Assembly (NCBI GenBank): GCA_902801025.1
Contig: CADCGZ010000017.1
Coordinates: 1-54,684, forward strand
DNA: 54,684 nt
Reading direction: 5' to 3'
DNA from: an uncultured bacterium
GTDB taxonomy: Bacteria > Verrucomicrobiota > Kiritimatiellia > RFP12 > UBA1067
This document shows positions 27,789 to 36,976 of the stretch, one piece after another. Position 1 is the stretch's first letter; every line of letters starts with the position of its first letter. The translations under genes were made by a program, and so were the position numbers. Under the pieces are notes generated by a model, which saw only the letters and a list, made by a program, of their open reading frames with translations, ran no database searches and had not been told where the DNA came from.

Positions 27789-30700
27789 ATGAAAAGAAAA
27801 ATGATGATGTTGTCGGCTACCGCTCTTGCGATAGCTTTTGCTGTTACGGCGTATGGTGCGACTGGCAGTTCTGCGTGGTTCTTTGTTGATACCACCGATG
27901 GGGTGCTGAAAGTTACGGATGTGAGGAGCAGGTACTTCGACGGCGAGTATGGCGGCGTGGGTCGCAAGGCGACGTTCCTGAGCGGCGTCTCGTGCGATAT
28001 CGAGATGACGATTCTGGATGACCCAGTCAATGTCGATCATTGGCTTGTGAACGGGCGAGAGGTCACAACGCGGACGTTCACGTTTGATGTTGGCTCTCTG
28101 CCGGTCGGCGGACGGCTGGAGGTCATCGCCATTGGCAAGAATGACGGCGTGAGGTCGAAGCCGTTCCGTGCGAACTTCGATGTGGCTGCTGTGCCGTCGG
28201 CGATCAGTTGGACACGTGTCTACGTAAAGCGCTACGATTTGGATGAGGTTGTTTACGCGACATTCCCATTCCCAATTGAATTGGAACTTGCAGAAAGCAG
28301 GGAAGCCTCGATTTCTGCGTTGGATTGGTTGCCTCAGAAGACCGTTAAAGTTGCTCCAAAGGTTTCCTTTGATACGGAGATTAAGTCAAGTGGCAACGGT
28401 TTGTTGCGCTTAGCGCAGGTCGAATGTAGTGTAGATAAAAGCAAGACCTTTCTTGGGACACAGGCTCGTCGCCCCAATGGAATGTTTGCTGAAGCCGCTG
28501 GAGTCTCGCTTGGATTCAACTTCACAGGAGGCCCCTTGACAGCGACATGGGACTCTAAGGAAAAACAGTGGATGTTCCACTCGGTTATGTTTGGCATAGG
28601 GATATCGGGGAAGGGTGAGACGCCGCCATGTTATTTTACAACACCAATAGGATTAGTTTACGGCAAGTTCGGTGCAGAAGCCAATATTTCGGCGCGTTGC
28701 GAGGTATCGGGATTGAATCTGAGTGGCATACTTGGAGCCAATCTTATTCTGTCGAGTGAGCAATTTCCAGCTCTTATCATGACTTGTGGATATGGCATCA
28801 ACAACAAATTGAATCTGGAGGGAGCGATTTCTGCGGAGTTCCCGATTGATGTAGTTTGTGAGGGTGGAGATTTGACGAGCCTTCGCTATGGCGTAAGAGG
28901 GGCTGGGCGCATAACGGCAAAGGCCTTTATATTGAAAGCGACGCTGTGGCAATGGCATTCTCCAACGATCTGGTTTATCGACAACACTTCGCCCAAGTCA
29001 ATGCGCCTCATGTCGAGCGCTCCCTCCTCCGATATTGAGTGGGAGTTGCAGTCGCGAGATTATCTGAAGAAAGCGACGCTGAGAATGCGGCTGATGGCTG
29101 CCGCGCCGTCGAACGGAGTCGTGGAGAGCGACGGCTATCCAAATCCCGCGCCTGCGATGGCGAGCGGGGCGGTTTGCGATGCGCTTGCATATCTGCGCGA
29201 CAATCCAGAGAGAACATCCGCGAACCGCACGGAACTTGTGCTGCGTACGGGAACGAGCAACGAATGGGACGCGGCGGAGGTCGTGTGGAGCGACGGCACG
29301 GCGGACTTCATGCCCGAAATTGCGGCGATGCCTGACGGTTCGTTTGTGGCGACGTGGGCGAATACGGGGCGCACGTTCTCCGATGACGTGACGCTTCCCG
29401 AGATGTGCGCCGCAATGGAAATCGCCGTCGGCGTCCGAAATGCCGCGACGGGTGCGTGGTCGTGCCGCAACTTGACGGCTGACTCCGTGCTTGACTTTGC
29501 GCCCGTTGTACGGGCTGGAACGAACGGTACGGCGTTGGTGGCGTGGCTCAGGAATGCGGCGGGAAGTCTCGTCGGTTCTGCGGAGGAACCGACGGACATC
29601 ATGGCGTCGGTCTATGCCAACGGAACGTGGAGCGCACCGGCGGCAGTAGTAACGGACGCTGGTTCTGTGAGCGGCTTTGACGTTGCGTTCGACGGCGAGA
29701 ATGCCGTGCTGGCGTTCTCGAAGGATGCGGACGGCAATCAGGAGACGATGGGAGACATGGAGATATTCGCTGTCCGTTTCAACGGCGCGGCCTGGGGCGA
29801 ACCAGCGCGGCTGACTTATGCAGGCGATTCGGACGGGCAACCTTTCGTGCGCGGCGGCGCGGAAACTGGGTTCGCTGTTCTCTGGACGGAGAAAGGTACG
29901 CTGATGGAGACGACGGAACTAGCCGTTTCCAACGCCGTTGCCGTTGCGGCGGCGGATGGCTGGATGCTTTCGGGCGGATGCTCGGTGATGCGCGGTGCGG
30001 ATGGTCGCGACGCGCTCGTATGGGGCGGAGATTCGGCTGCGGGCGGCGTGGTGAATGCGCCGGTGGCGATGATGTACGATCCCGTCTGCGGCGCGTGGGG
30101 CGCGCCGAGAAAGCTTCTCGACGACGGACGGTACGAGCGGCAGCTTGCGGGTGCTGTAGGCGCGGATGGCGGAATAAGGATCGGCTATGAATCGTCTTCA
30201 GTTTCGACAAATGCGCAGGGCGAGGTGATATTCGGCGATGTAGAACTCCGTACGCGCCACATCCCGGCGATATGCGATCTCGCGGTGGCGGAGGACGGCT
30301 TTTCTTTCGCGTCCGACGACCTTGCGGACGGCGACGAGACTGTCTTGACTGTCAAGGTCGCGAATCTTGGCTTCAAGACGGCGACAAACGCGACGGTTAC
30401 TGTGTACGAGGGTGCTGGCGACGAGAAGGGGGAACTTGAGAGCGTCGTAACGAACTTCCCGGGTGGCGGGGTTGTTGCCGTCAACGTTCCGTGGACTGTG
30501 GACAACACACATTCGAACCTACAGTTCACTGTCGAGATTGACGCGGGCGGGAGCGAGGACGAAGGAGCGGACGGCAACAACGTCTATATCTGGAACGCGG
30601 GGGCATACGATGTTTCGTTCGTCGGCGTGGCGGTGCGGAACGAGAGCACAACGCGGCGGCTTTTGACTGCGGCGGTCTCAAATGCAGGACTGGGGCCGTT

Positions 30701-31499
30701 GCCGAACGGTGGCAAGGTCGTGTTCCGCAGAGGCGGCGAAAACGGCGACGTGCTTGGGGTGGACGAGATAGGAACTGTCTGGCCGGGCACGAACGGCGTG
30801 TACAACGCAGGCTTCGCCTGGGACATGGAGGGCGTGACATTCACGTCAGCATGGGAGACGGTCTGCGTGCAGCTCTTCCCAGACGGCGTCGTGGGGGCAG
30901 CTCTTGACGCGGCAGACATGACGTTCGTTCAGGTGAGGACAACGCTCAGCGATGAAATATTTCCGCAACTTGCCGAAGACGCGACTGTGGAGGATGTGGA
31001 GTCGGCGTTGAGCGTCGGTACGGACGCGGGGTTGACGAATATCACCGATGTTGCGGTGTATGAAGCGTTCCGCCAGTGGGTCGATGCAGTCAAGGGCGTT
31101 GACGGTCTGACTACGGCTGGTGCATTGGCCGTGAAGGACTCGACAAGGGCGTGGCTGTCGTTCGCTGTGGGTGCGGATAGGCTCATCGGCAGAGAACTTA
31201 CATCTGACGATGTGAAGATAGAATCGTTCACACCAGCATCAACCGATGGTAAGTTTGAGTTTACTGTAAGCGTGAAGGATGTAAACATCGGCGGCGGTTC
31301 GGTTGCGGAGGAAACGCTTAAAGAAAACTTGAAGAAGGTTCTTGGCGTCGAGGGCGCGGCAACGCTTACGCCCAGCGCGTTCTCGTCCGACAATATCGAC
31401 ATCACTTTTGGGTCTCCAGTTAATGGCAAGGCAAAAATCTTCGTTTCGCCGCCAGCCGATGCGGGCAACTCGTTCTTTATGCGCGTGATGGTGAAGTAG
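27789..31499 (+). CDS. Large secreted protein with propeller-like and CARDB-type regions
   Basis: The 1236-residue protein has a signal peptide (about 1-23). Residues 25-120 form a beta domain, about 130-400 a unique region, and about 470-800 a repetitive region of short strands with W-x-D/W-S-x-P patterns (SFVATWAN, GTALVAWLR, GFAVLWTEKG, DALVWGG) like a sialidase-type beta-propeller without Asp boxes. About 830-910 resembles a CARDB adhesion domain (LADGDETVLTVKVANLGFKT). The C-terminal 150 residues end in NSFFMRVMVK. No catalytic motif is seen, so a surface or adhesive role is inferred. There is no clear ribosome site. A hairpin terminator follows at 31535. Confidence 0.75.
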   Translation: MKRKMMMLSATALAIAFAVTAYGATGSSAWFFVDTTDGVLKVTDVRSRYFDGEYGGVGRKATFLSGVSCDIEMTILDDPVNVDHWLVNGREVTTRTFTFDVGSLPVGGRLEVIAIGKNDGVRSKPFRANFDVAAVPSAISWTRVYVKRYDLDEVVYATFPFPIELELAESREASISALDWLPQKTVKVAPKVSFDTEIKSSGNGLLRLAQVECSVDKSKTFLGTQARRPNGMFAEAAGVSLGFNFTGGPLTATWDSKEKQWMFHSVMFGIGISGKGETPPCYFTTPIGLVYGKFGAEANISARCEVSGLNLSGILGANLILSSEQFPALIMTCGYGINNKLNLEGAISAEFPIDVVCEGGDLTSLRYGVRGAGRITAKAFILKATLWQWHSPTIWFIDNTSPKSMRLMSSAPSSDIEWELQSRDYLKKATLRMRLMAAAPSNGVVESDGYPNPAPAMASGAVCDALAYLRDNPERTSANRTELVLRTGTSNEWDAAEVVWSDGTADFMPEIAAMPDGSFVATWANTGRTFSDDVTLPEMCAAMEIAVGVRNAATGAWSCRNLTADSVLDFAPVVRAGTNGTALVAWLRNAAGSLVGSAEEPTDIMASVYANGTWSAPAAVVTDAGSVSGFDVAFDGENAVLAFSKDADGNQETMGDMEIFAVRFNGAAWGEPARLTYAGDSDGQPFVRGGAETGFAVLWTEKGTLMETTELAVSNAVAVAAADGWMLSGGCSVMRGADGRDALVWGGDSAAGGVVNAPVAMMYDPVCGAWGAPRKLLDDGRYERQLAGAVGADGGIRIGYESSSVSTNAQGEVIFGDVELRTRHIPAICDLAVAEDGFSFASDDLADGDETVLTVKVANLGFKTATNATVTVYEGAGDEKGELESVVTNFPGGGVVAVNVPWTVDNTHSNLQFTVEIDAGGSEDEGADGNNVYIWNAGAYDVSFVGVAVRNESTTRRLLTAAVSNAGLGPLPNGGKVVFRRGGENGDVLGVDEIGTVWPGTNGVYNAGFAWDMEGVTFTSAWETVCVQLFPDGVVGAALDAADMTFVQVRTTLSDEIFPQLAEDATVEDVESALSVGTDAGLTNITDVAVYEAFRQWVDAVKGVDGLTTAGALAVKDSTRAWLSFAVGADRLIGRELTSDDVKIESFTPASTDGKFEFTVSVKDVNIGGGSVAEETLKENLKKVLGVEGAATLTPSAFSSDNIDITFGSPVNGKAKIFVSPPADAGNSFFMRVMVK

Positions 31500-31534
31500 C
31501 CCAGTTGTAATAAACATTACACATCGCATACACG

Positions 31535-31560
31535 AACCGCCGCCCGTTTGGGTGGCGGTT
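31535..31560 (+). terminator. Hairpin terminator
   Basis: AACCGCCGCCC and GGGTGGCGGTT pair over 11 bases (one G-T) around a GTTT loop, 35 bases after the stop. Only a short T-rich tail follows. The rest of 31561-32007 has no gene. It contains a GCGGG/CCCGC hairpin (about 31756-31770), REP sequence 2 and the RAYT promoter. Confidence 0.65.
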
Positions 31561-31805
31561 TGCGTTTCTGCGCATTAGCTTCTTCGCAACACTTTTGCCA
31601 CCGGAAGTTTTACTCTGGCGGCAACAAACCTCTTTGCCAATCAGTGCGGGAGGAACGGCAACTTGTGATGCGGTCGAATACTACGGGGCTGACCACATGG
31701 CAACCTGAAACAGAAGGAAATTTGCTGGAACTATAGTCATCATCCGCTAATCCGCTGCGGGCTTTTCCCGCAACGCTCCAATCCCCCCGCCAAGCGATGG
31801 AAGCG

Positions 31806-31831
31806 GTGGGGACAGGCCCCGCGAAAGCCTG
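31806..31831 (-). repeat. REP sequence 2, upstream of RAYT
   Basis: GGGGACAGGCCCCGCGAAAG, inverted relative to the REP downstream of the transposase (32861-32887). Inverted REPs on either side of the gene are the usual RAYT layout. Confidence 0.8.
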
Positions 31832-31957
31832 ATTTTTCAGTGCTTTCGTGACATCGGTCTAGTCGCCATCCCCATTTTAGCTTCCCTTGGCTGCTTCCTG
31901 CCGGGCGGCGACCCCGAAACGAATTCATATTCAATTCATTTTTCTTTCGCCGAGATG

Positions 31958-31966
31958 TGGTATGAT
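31958..31966 (+). promoter_or_regulatory. Extended -10 of the RAYT gene
   Basis: TGGTATGAT. The gene starts 42 bases downstream with a ribosome site (AGAAAGG), so this transcript has an ordinary leader. Confidence 0.6.
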
Positions 31967-32007
31967 GCATCTGTCGACGCGGGAAGCGGCGGCAGAAAGG
32001 ACCACAA

Positions 32008-32829
32008 ATGGCAAGGACTGCAAGGATCAAGAAGTCTAACAACGGAACTGCGCGATACCACCTCATGTCGCGCACCAACGACAGGCGCTTCCTGTTCGAG
32101 AAGGGGAGGGTGAAGACGCAGCTCGTCGACGCGCTGAAGCGCGCGGCGACCTTCTCGGGCGTGGAGCTCGAGGCGTATGTCGCGATGGACAACCACTTCC
32201 ACATAGTCTGCAAGGTGGTGCGCTGTGAGGACAAGCTGCCCGAGGGCGAGCTGATCCGCCGTGTCGCGGCGCTGAAGGGCGAGCGTGCGGCCGAAGACCT
32301 CGCGTCGCACTGGGAGGAGCTCCGCGGCATCGGCATGGATTCCGCAGTCGCCGAGGCGCAGGAGCGCCTGCGCGCGCGGATGAACGACGTAAGCGAGTTC
32401 ATAAAGACGTTCAAGGAGCTCTTCAACGTCTGGTTCAAGCGCGAGCGCGGCTACAGCGGCTCGATATGGGACGGCAGATTCAAGTCGACTTTGGTAGAAG
32501 ACGGTCGCTACCGCGCGGTCTGCATGCGCTACGTCTACCTGAACCCTGTCCGCGCCGGGATGGTGAAGCACGCGGCCGACTACGCCTGGAGCTGGATCAC
32601 CACATTTGACAGCACTTTCGCGGGGTCTGTCCCCGACGGGAGGCTGATGAGGAGGGTGACGCAGATAGGGGCGGGGAAGATATTCGGAAGCCTTGCGTTC
32701 GTGACTGCGACGGCGTTTGCGCTTGGTGACCGATTCCGGTCGCGGAGCGTCACGGCGCGGGAGGTGGGCAAGCTTGGCTACGCGACGCACGGCTGGCGGC
32801 TCGCGAAGGCGGCGGAAAGGGCGGCGTGA
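32008..32829 (+). CDS. REP-associated tyrosine transposase (RAYT, Y1/HUH family)
   Basis: The 273-residue protein is a single-strand DNA transposase of the IS200/IS605-related Y1 group. It has the HUH pair in AMDNHFHIVCKV (residues about 59-70) and a catalytic-tyrosine helix with YVYLNPVRAGMV (about 177-188), plus SGSIWDGRFKS, common in RAYTs. A C-terminal extension (about 215-273) is basic. RAYTs nick and move REP palindromes and are often single-copy housekeeping genes rather than full insertion sequences. REP sequences lie upstream, downstream and within the gene (32614-32636, translated TFAGSVPDG). Confidence 0.92.
   Translation: MARTARIKKSNNGTARYHLMSRTNDRRFLFEKGRVKTQLVDALKRAATFSGVELEAYVAMDNHFHIVCKVVRCEDKLPEGELIRRVAALKGERAAEDLASHWEELRGIGMDSAVAEAQERLRARMNDVSEFIKTFKELFNVWFKRERGYSGSIWDGRFKSTLVEDGRYRAVCMRYVYLNPVRAGMVKHAADYAWSWITTFDSTFAGSVPDGRLMRRVTQIGAGKIFGSLAFVTATAFALGDRFRSRSVTAREVGKLGYATHGWRLAKAAERAA
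32614..32636 (+). repeat. REP sequence 3, inside the RAYT gene
   Basis: CTTTCGCGGGGTCTGTCCCC, one core base different from REP 1. It is read in frame in the transposase C-terminal region. Confidence 0.72.
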
Positions 32830-32843
32830 AATGAGGAGAGACG

Positions 32844-32945
32844 ATGACAGCCAATAAAATAGGGGCATTCGTGGGGCCTGTCCCCAAGACGAAAACGACA
32901 GCGTTCAAGGCAACCGTCGCCCGCAACAACAACCTCGACAAGTAA
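32844..32945 (+). CDS. Short ORF after RAYT, partly REP-encoded
   Basis: A 33-codon ORF with a good ribosome site (GAGGAGAG) 3-4 bases before its ATG begins 14 bases after the transposase stop. The product (MTANKIGAFVGPVPKTKTTA then a basic/Asn tail, NNNLDK) has residues 7-14 supplied by REP 4. It may be a real small protein co-translated with RAYT, a relic, or chance; no family is recognised. Confidence 0.3.
   Translation: MTANKIGAFVGPVPKTKTTAFKATVARNNNLDK
32861..32887 (+). repeat. REP sequence 4, downstream of RAYT
   Basis: AGGGGCATTCGTGGGGCCTG then TCCCCAA. Same core as REP 1, inverted relative to REP 2 on the other side of the transposase. Confidence 0.8.
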
Positions 32946-32999
32946 CGCGGCGCAGCCCGAGTCCTCGCCCTGCCACCGCGGCAAATCCGCCGCGTGAAA

Positions 33000-33008
33000 T
33001 GGTATAAT
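33000..33008 (+). promoter_or_regulatory. Extended -10 of the three-gene secreted-protein cassette
   Basis: TGGTATAAT; the ATG at 33022 follows after 13 bases without a Shine-Dalgarno sequence, so the leader should be only about 5-7 bases. Confidence 0.72.
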
Positions 33009-33021
33009 ACCGGTGTAGCGA

Positions 33022-33495
33022 ATGAAGCACTTGTTAATAGTCTTGTGTTTGGGTCTGGCACTGGCGGTACATGCGTCTGCGCAACTTGCCGTGCCGTCGC
33101 TGCCGGAGGCGGTGCGGCCTGATGCAGAAGTAAGCACCAACATTGAGCTGACTGTCAATGCGGCGCGGCTGCGGACGCTGACGCTTTCTGTGGAGTTCGA
33201 ATCGTGCGTGACGAACGAGGTGCTTGTCGTCATAGGCGCGGATGCGGACTTGGATGGTGATCTTTCGGTTGACGAGGCCGACATTGTGTTTGGCTGCGAC
33301 TGCGGCGCATGGTATCGCGCCGACCTTCGCACGGGGGAGATCGAGACTGCGATGACGAATGCGCTGGTCATCGGTAAGAGGCAGTTTGACCCGGCTTGGA
33401 ATCGCCTCAAGGTTGTGAGGCGCGGGTTTGGCGAAATCGGCGAATCGGTTGGAAAGGACGAGGAACGCGTCCGGTTCGACATAAGGATCCGGTGA
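33022..33495 (+). CDS. Secreted protein with an EF-hand-like calcium loop
   Basis: The 157-residue product has a signal peptide (MKHLLIVLCLGLALAVHASAQ) and a beta-type domain. The segment DADLDGDLSVDEAD (about residues 74-87) has the Asp/Glu spacing of an EF-hand or dockerin loop, followed by VFGCDCGAWYRADL with a cysteine pair. No overall family is recognised. Its stop overlaps the next start (TGATG), so the two proteins are translationally coupled and probably act together. Confidence 0.72.
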   Translation: MKHLLIVLCLGLALAVHASAQLAVPSLPEAVRPDAEVSTNIELTVNAARLRTLTLSVEFESCVTNEVLVVIGADADLDGDLSVDEADIVFGCDCGAWYRADLRTGEIETAMTNALVIGKRQFDPAWNRLKVVRRGFGEIGESVGKDEERVRFDIRIR

Positions 33496-36150
33496 TGGTG
33501 GATTGGTTCTATATCGGCTACTGCACCGTAATGGCGATGTTTGCCGTTGCGTTTGCGTACGCTGCCGCCTTCGGCTTTCGAGCGCTTCGCCGTTTGCAGC
33601 GCTCGATTCTGCTGGGTTTTGCCGCAGCCGCGACTGTCGCAACCCTTACCGCGCAGAAGACGAACAATGTGCCGCCGAACATGAATCAGCCGCAAATGCA
33701 ACAGGGCGGCGGTTCTTTTCAGACAGGATTTACACGACTGACAGGATTTGCGGGGGAGGGTAATCTTGTAAATCTTGTTAATCCTGTCCAAACAACTATC
33801 GACGAAATCGCTCGCGGGTGGCGAGTGGAGAGCGTCGCGACTAACGCGGCGGTTTCGTATGCGATGCCGACGAACGCAACGCTTGTCGGGAACTGGCATG
33901 TCCACGGAGCGGCGTCGTCCTTTGGCAACAACGTGGTTGATTTCGGCGTTGTGCGGACGAGCGGGACGCTCGTCCCTACCAATTGGGCGTTCCCGATTGG
34001 AACGAACAACGCGGCGTTTTCGTCGTTCTGGTATTTCGTCGATGGTCGCATCCGCCCAACGCCGAAGGATGCGATGCGTGAAATATGCGCCGTCGGCGTT
34101 CCAATGTCTGCCGTGGGAAAACTTTTTCCTCGGCGGCGACACAAACGCGCCTGTCAACGCGCAGATCATTCTCCGACCCAATGGCGATTTCATCACTCGT
34201 TCCAACGAGGTGGAAACCGCGTATCGCCGCGTCAACCCCGACGACTGGGATGATGACGGAATCCACAACGAGCGAGACGCGAATCCGATGGCCTATGACG
34301 GAGACTTCTATGGCGTGGCAAATGCCTTGCCGCCAAACGCGAATCCCGATGCCTACTACTGGCTTGATCTGTCTGCGACGGGGGCTCTCGGCGTTGCGAC
34401 GATCCGCGTCACCTGCGACGGGCCGAGCGACCTTGGCGACCATCTTGTGATTGCCCGCACGAACCAGGTCTGCCACATTCCGCTTCTCGCTGGCGCGACC
34501 TACGCAGTCGAGAGCGACTTGCCGATTGACTATTCAGCCGTGTCTACAGAATACGCTGAGATCGTGACGAACGCCGAGAACCATTTAACCGTTTCCTTGC
34601 CTTTGGAACTTTCGCTAGTGCGAATGCAGATGAGAAGTGCCGGGTCTGCGATCAACTACGGCGCGGCATCTTCGCCGATTAATGTATACCCCTCAATTAT
34701 CGCTTGTCTCGGAGGATGTTGCTCGCGGCAGGTAGTTGACGGAATGTTGCAGTGGTCGTGTTCCTTGACGTGTACGTGCGGAGGCGGGTACCATAGCTTT
34801 GAAACGACTGCGCTGTGGGAAGGGTATTCCAAGTTGTTTATTGGTTATGCCGCGTGTGGATGCTGGGAAGATGCTCCTGACCCAACGTCTACTCCCTCGG
34901 ATGGCCCGTATGCGGCATCGGTCTCGGCCAACTTCAGCAAGGATGCGGTCATATTCGAGGATGCATACGAGAACATGCCGGGTGAATGGGTTTCGCGGCG
35001 CTCAACGGCAACTATGCTGACTATCAGCGCCAACGGCGGAACTAATGGTGCCGTGTTGTCCGTGTCTGCGACGAACCTTGGCAAGCTCCAGAAGAACTCG
35101 GGTCCGGCCTTCCCCGCACAGTCGGTGTCAGTTCCGGCAAGGCAGTCTATAACGTATGCAATGAACTACGTGGGGCTGTCGGCGAGCGAATCTGCCGACG
35201 ACATCGAGGTTGTCGCAACGCTGACCGACAACGTCACTGGAGAGTCGATTACAAACGACTGCCAAGCCACGTCTGTTCGCTTGGAACTCGCCGCTGTCTG
35301 GGAGGCGCCGGAGAACCCATGTACAAATCGACATGTCTACGGTGTAGGGGAGAGAGTCCAGTTTCGTAGCTTCCCTGAAACTGTGGCTACAAGTGTTCAG
35401 CTGACGCGCATTGATACGAACGAGCTGTATTGTTACGACAATATCATAGATTCTGCGGGGAAAGTATATGCTTGCCCAATCTATTCGGTGACACCAAATC
35501 TGAAAGTCGTGTGCCGCGAGGCGGAGTACAGGCCGGAGATGACAATTGTTGAGCCACAAGAGGTGATTAGCCCAAATGCTTTTTGGGATTCATACTATGC
35601 GCCTTGTCTTTCTCCGGGATCAGTCGGAGGAACATTGCTTGCGATTACGAACTATGTCGGCCCGATGAACGTGTCGTTCCATGGAATCATGGTGTCGGAA
35701 ATACCATGTACCCACACCAACATGCCTTCAGGATTCTTTGCGACGCCCAACTACACAGGGCAGTGGACTCACAATAATATATTTGATGTCGGCTGGGCCA
35801 TGGCGACTCGAATAGCGCCGAACAACTACTGGACTGTCGACCAGGCGGGTCATCCTGGCGCATACAACAACTGGTCGGCAGGGCGGCTTGTCTGGGACGT
35901 TCCGATAGGATGGGTCAGGATGCGGTTCGATGGCGACGACAGACATGGGGTTCGTACTGAAGAACATGAAGGTGTCACAAACGAAAACACGCGAGCGCTT
36001 TTGATTGGCGGATCGCAGGATGCATATCAACAAATCTTCTCGATTTCTGAAGACGGAACGGCAACAATCGAGAAACATGGGCATACAATGTCGCGCGGTC
36101 GATTCTGCCGGATTATAGTAGACGGTAAAACCATTCAATGGATGCATTGA
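33495..36150 (+). CDS. Large membrane-anchored secreted protein, frame broken near 34110
   Basis: The N-terminus (MVDWFYIGYCTVMAMF...) has one or two hydrophobic segments before residue 56, then an exported region. The first frame (codons on multiples of 3) runs to PMSAVGK near 34120. Coding continues in the next frame from about PWENFFLGGDTNAPVNAQ (34111 on) to 36150, giving roughly 880 residues in all. A calcium-loop segment PDDWDDDGIHNERDANP (about 34236-34290), a Cys-rich stretch (GGCCSRQ, CSLTCTCGGG, about 34710-34790) and a C-terminal domain ending HSRGRFCRIIVDG-like follow. No known family is recognised. A palindromic repeat (33721-33790) is embedded in frame. The break may be a deletion, a pseudogene event or an assembly fault. 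Confidence 0.62.
33721..33790. repeat. Family C palindromic repeat inside a coding sequence
   Basis: Units of the type ACAGGATTTAC on the left and 9-base units TAATCTTGT, AAATCTTGT, TAATCCTGT on the right face each other around a GC-rich centre (GCGGGGGAGGG). It is read in frame as QTGFTRLTGF ... NLVNLVNPVQ, just after the hydrophobic N-terminus. Confidence 0.8.
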
Positions 36151-36157
36151 CTCTGAC

Positions 36158-36976
36158 ATGAAAAAGACAATACTGACATTAATATCGCTGATTACTGTCG
36201 TAGGCGGCATAATCGTTGCCCGTCGCGTTCTCATGCCGGGATCGGTCAACTATGCTTCACATGAGACGTTGAAACCATCTGAGGTGCCATCACTGAAAGA
36301 ATGGATAAACAACAGCATCGACAAAGATGTCCCTTCTGGCTATGTGCCGCGTTATCAATGGGCTGGCGATGCGGAACGCGCGCAATTGGAATCGGTCTGG
36401 GCAAATGCCGCAACGAATCTTCTGCATGGGGACATTAAGGGCATGAAAGAATGCGTTGCACTGGTGTCTGAAAGGATGAAAAGCATTTCGCCCGAACAGT
36501 TCTACGGAATTGTCAGACCTTGTTACGATATGCTCAAGAGTGAATTTATGGCAGGGGTTTTGTCGCGTTCGTACACATCCACTGACGAATTTAAAGAGCA
36601 TGTCCTGATTGATATTGAAGGAATGAACGCTTTGGGGGATATTGAACTTTCGGCAGAACAAATTCCGTTGCGATGTGCTTATTTGGAGGCAGATGCGCTT
36701 GCAATGGCCAGAAAGGCCATTAAGAAGTTTGCCGAAGAAGGCCGTGGTGATTTTGCGGCAGTCGCAAGAGAACTTGAAGAACTGATAATCAGACAGATCG
36801 AATCGGAAGACGGGTTAATACGACGGTACATGAAGATGGACTTGAAAATGCAAATGCTACTTTACGAACGCGGCTATTCGACACGCGAGAATGTAATTCG
36901 CGGCGTACTAACAGACGCGTGGCATCTTGAAAACACTACCGGATACATCCCCAAGTGGCTGGATGAGTTTAAGTGA
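36158..36976 (+). CDS. Membrane-anchored alpha-helical protein of unknown function
   Basis: The 272-residue protein has one N-terminal hydrophobic helix (MKKTILTLISLITVVGGIIVA) and an otherwise soluble, mostly helical and charged body (for example AMARKAIKKFAEEGRGDFAAVARELEELIIRQIE, about 188-221, here only described by its ends AMARK and RQIE). It starts 8 bases after the large protein stop without a ribosome site, so it is probably translated by coupling. Its codons are more AT-rich than the core genes. Placement after a large exported protein would fit an accessory or immunity role, but nothing in the sequence proves it. Confidence 0.68.
   Translation: MKKTILTLISLITVVGGIIVARRVLMPGSVNYASHETLKPSEVPSLKEWINNSIDKDVPSGYVPRYQWAGDAERAQLESVWANAATNLLHGDIKGMKECVALVSERMKSISPEQFYGIVRPCYDMLKSEFMAGVLSRSYTSTDEFKEHVLIDIEGMNALGDIELSAEQIPLRCAYLEADALAMARKAIKKFAEEGRGDFAAVARELEELIIRQIESEDGLIRRYMKMDLKMQMLLYERGYSTRENVIRGVLTDAWHLENTTGYIPKWLDEFK

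Noticed and set aside
34112..34124. G-GGA-AAA slippery heptamer in frame at the break of the large secreted protein, suggesting programmed -1 frameshifting
   Set aside because: A -1 shift leads into the third frame, but the downstream coding sequence is in the +1 frame, so the heptamer cannot explain the junction.
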